Shown here: in pieces, positions 62,105 to 64,000 of the stretch | Numbering within the stretch: position 1 is the first letter of the stretch | Layout: each line of letters opens with the position of its first letter | Assembly: GCA_902531515.1 (NCBI GenBank) | Contig: CACAEJ010000004.1 | Span: 1 to 64,000, forward strand | DNA: 64,000 nucleotides | Direction of reading: 5' to 3' | DNA from: an uncultured Pseudohongiella sp. | Lineage (GTDB): Bacteria > Pseudomonadota > Gammaproteobacteria > Pseudomonadales > Pseudohongiellaceae | Made by a program: the position numbers and the translations under genes | Notes under the pieces: generated by a model | Told to the model about the DNA's origin: nothing | The model's input: only the letters and a program-made list of their open reading frames with translations | The model's database searches: none

Positions 62105-64000
62105 GTGATAGGCACTAAAACTAGTTTTTTAATCACAAAATTTCTGACGACATCACTTTGCTTTTTCTTGAGTACTCAAGTGCTATCTCAACAATTACCA
62201 CGTATTACCCAGTTTGAGGAAGCAGAAGTAAAAATTGTATTAGATGGTTTCGTGGACGAGACGGTTTGGCAACGCGTACCAGTAGTGGACGGTATGAAGA
62301 TAGTCGAACCTGATACTCTTGAGGATGCTCCTTATAGAACGGATATTCGTTTCTTTTATACTGAAAGTGGCCTCTATTTCGGAATCATCAATCATCAACC
62401 TCGAGAGACAGTCGTTTCACGATTACAAGCTCGGGATACTCCGCCTTTTAACGTAGTAACAGATGGTATAGGCGTGTCTATAGATGCATCAGGTGAAGGT
62501 CGCTACGGTTATGGAATGCGTATGGGCCTTGGTGATAGTCAGTTTGACTATTCGTTGCTTCCCGAAGTTCAGGTAAATCCGCAATGGGATGGAGCTTGGG
62601 ATGGGCGTACTCAAATTGTTGAAGAGGGATGGAGCGCTGAGTTTTTTATTCCATGGTCTATTATGCAGTTGCCACAGACCGATGGCGATCGCAGGATAGG
62701 GTTATCATTTAGTAGAGATTTAGCTCAGGAAGGTGTTAGGTGGGGATTCCCTGCCCTACCGATGACGAGGAACGTTTTTCTAAGTGGTTTTCAAAAGTAT
62801 GAGCTGAGTGACATTGAGCCAAGCAGGCAACTGACAGTTTATCCTTTTGTTTCGAGTGTATTCGATGGTATCCGCCACGATGCGAACAGTCGGGTTGGTG
62901 CAGATATTTACTGGCGCCCAACTACTAATACGCTTTTATCAGGAACCTTAAACCCAGATTTTGGCACAGTTGAATCGGATGATGTGGTAGTTAATTTAAC
63001 GGCTTTTGAGGTTTTCTTTCCGGAGAGACGTGTTTTTTTTCAGGAAGGACAAGAGATTTTTAACACTAGTCCTAGATCGACGGTCTCACGATTTCGGGGT
63101 GGTACCCCAATTTCCTTGTTGAATACCAGAAGGATAGGGGGTGCATCAAAGTTTGAAGTTCCTGATGGTGTCGGTGTTAGGGCAACCGATTTGAGTCAAC
63201 CTACTGATTTGTTGGGCGCGGTAAAATTCACCGGGCAAAACGGAAATTTAAGGTACGGAACGTTGCTAGCTTCAGAGGAAAATCCAGAGATTCGAGGCAC
63301 CCTTTCTGATGGTACTCGCGTTGATCTGCAGGCTACAGGGAGAGATTTTGCGGTTGGGCGTTTTCTCTATGAGGACACCAGTGGTGGGGGGCGGAGATCC
63401 ATCGGTTGGATGGGTACAGATGTATCCCATCCGGATATAAATGCTACAGTTAATGCCATTGATGCGCATTATTTTTCAGCCGACCAGCGTTGGGCCATAG
63501 ATGGTCAATTCATGCACAGCGATGTTGATGGAGTGACCGGTTCTGGCTTCTTGGGAGATATTAGTTACGTGCCTCGTCAAGGGGCCCAACATGTCGTTAA
63601 AGCAACGTACATTGATGACGAATTTGAAATGAACAATGCGGGGTTCCTCACAAGAAATTCTCAGATGAATCTTGATTACAATTTTGTTCTCACTGAGTCT
63701 GATATTCCTAGTCTTCAGTCGAGAACAACCACTATCTCACTGATAAACAACTACAACACTGATGGAAATCCGGTTCAGAACGGTCAATCAGTTGGTAGGA
63801 CATGGAATTATTTAAACAATAATAGTTTTGATATAACAGCTCTCTATCTACCTAAACGGGTCGATGACAGACTTGGAAGAGGTACCGGCGATTTTCGAAT
63901 TCCGGAAAGATTTAGTTTGAGTTCTAATTTTATTTCTAATCCTGCTAAGTCTTTGGCTTGGTCAGTAAACTTAGCAGCGACGCAGGAAGATTTAGGCCCT
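62105..64000 (+). CDS. DUF5916 outer-membrane protein with CBM9-like domain, 3' end cut by window edge
   Basis: 632 residues are visible and the frame runs off the right edge; family members are about 750-900 residues. The GTG at 62105, with GAAGG before it, was chosen; a TTG at 62093 is an alternative. A signal peptide (about 1-32, ending VLSQ) is followed by a CBM9-type domain with VKIVLDGFVDETVW and TDIRFFYTESGLYFGI (about 45-180) and the DUF5916 motif FNPDFG-like TLNPDFGTVESDD, AFEVFFPERRVFFQEG near residues 280-320. The remainder is alternating strand, a probable beta-barrel. Function is unknown; the family may take up or bind peptides or sugars. Spacing of about 245 bases to the preceding minus-strand gene. 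Confidence 0.85.
   Translation, partial: MIGTKTSFLITKFLTTSLCFFLSTQVLSQQLPRITQFEEAEVKIVLDGFVDETVWQRVPVVDGMKIVEPDTLEDAPYRTDIRFFYTESGLYFGIINHQPRETVVSRLQARDTPPFNVVTDGIGVSIDASGEGRYGYGMRMGLGDSQFDYSLLPEVQVNPQWDGAWDGRTQIVEEGWSAEFFIPWSIMQLPQTDGDRRIGLSFSRDLAQEGVRWGFPALPMTRNVFLSGFQKYELSDIEPSRQLTVYPFVSSVFDGIRHDANSRVGADIYWRPTTNTLLSGTLNPDFGTVESDDVVVNLTAFEVFFPERRVFFQEGQEIFNTSPRSTVSRFRGGTPISLLNTRRIGGASKFEVPDGVGVRATDLSQPTDLLGAVKFTGQNGNLRYGTLLASEENPEIRGTLSDGTRVDLQATGRDFAVGRFLYEDTSGGGRRSIGWMGTDVSHPDINATVNAIDAHYFSADQRWAIDGQFMHSDVDGVTGSGFLGDISYVPRQGAQHVVKATYIDDEFEMNNAGFLTRNSQMNLDYNFVLTESDIPSLQSRTTTISLINNYNTDGNPVQNGQSVGRTWNYLNNNSFDITALYLPKRVDDRLGRGTGDFRIPERFSLSSNFISNPAKSLAWSVNLAATQEDLGP

Overview
The window looks like chromosome of an aerobic, heterotrophic, probably marine gammaproteobacterium. 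The evidence is gene content and order: the EF-P lysylation set epmB/efp/epmA, the zapA - 6S RNA - 5-formyl-THF cyclo-ligase order, a pepP-ubiH-ubiI block, a monomeric NADP isocitrate dehydrogenase, a TorF-type porin, and two LexA boxes of the enterobacterial type (CTG...CAG with a TA core). Several secreted families (DUF5916, an M1-M28 peptidase, an M13 peptidase, a PQQ enzyme) are typical of oligotrophic marine lineages. The genus cannot be fixed from the sequence alone. No rRNA, tRNA, IS element, prophage or CRISPR array was seen.

Layout. 1-6.2 kb: EF-P and its modification enzymes, a D-amino-acid transaminase with a GNAT acetyltransferase, and monomeric isocitrate dehydrogenase. 6.3-10.8 kb: two secreted proteins of unknown function, then a translationally coupled pair (RnfD-like membrane protein with a Cys-rich tail, and an FGE-fold protein lacking the catalytic cysteines). 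10.8-14.6 kb: a periplasmic electron-transfer block (PQQ dehydrogenase, cytochrome c5-like protein, diheme cytochrome c, cytochrome c'). 14.7-23 kb: M13 peptidase and D-aminoacylase operon, cytochrome b561, threonine synthase, glutathione transferase, serine hydrolase. 23-26.6 kb: an OxyR-like regulator without the peroxidatic cysteine, divergent from a SulP transporter, then a TorF porin. 26.8-32.4 kb: an SOS mutagenesis island in which dnaE2 and imuA-imuB converge, each behind its own LexA box; the dnaE2 box sits inside a 50-bp near-palindrome that ends at the start codon. 32.4-39.3 kb: housekeeping genes (6S RNA, cyclo-ligase, zapA, zapB-like, pepP, ubiH, ubiI). 39.5-50.1 kb: a small acidic protein, an ABC exporter, a propionyl-CoA synthetase, and gltBD. 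50.1-56.1 kb: a Tat-exported PaoABC-like molybdenum aldehyde oxidoreductase with an added cytochrome b subunit and an unrecognised small protein, behind a Fur-like palindrome. 56.1-64 kb: D-cysteine desulfhydrase/ACC deaminase family enzyme, a beta-propeller protein, an M1-M28-PDZ peptidase fusion, a small membrane protein, and the start of a DUF5916 outer-membrane protein.

Themes. Three enzymes act on D-amino acids or their derivatives (transaminase, D-aminoacylase, D-cysteine desulfhydrase family), and several secreted peptidases suggest growth on peptide and cell-wall debris. Periplasmic oxidation is served by two systems, the PQQ/cytochrome c set and the molybdenum enzyme with cytochrome b. 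The strongest candidates for something not previously described are the PaoABC-cytochrome b module with its small partner (50.7-56.1 kb), the RnfD-like/FGE-like pair (8.1-10.7 kb), and the split, convergent imuAB/dnaE2 island with its palindromic operator.
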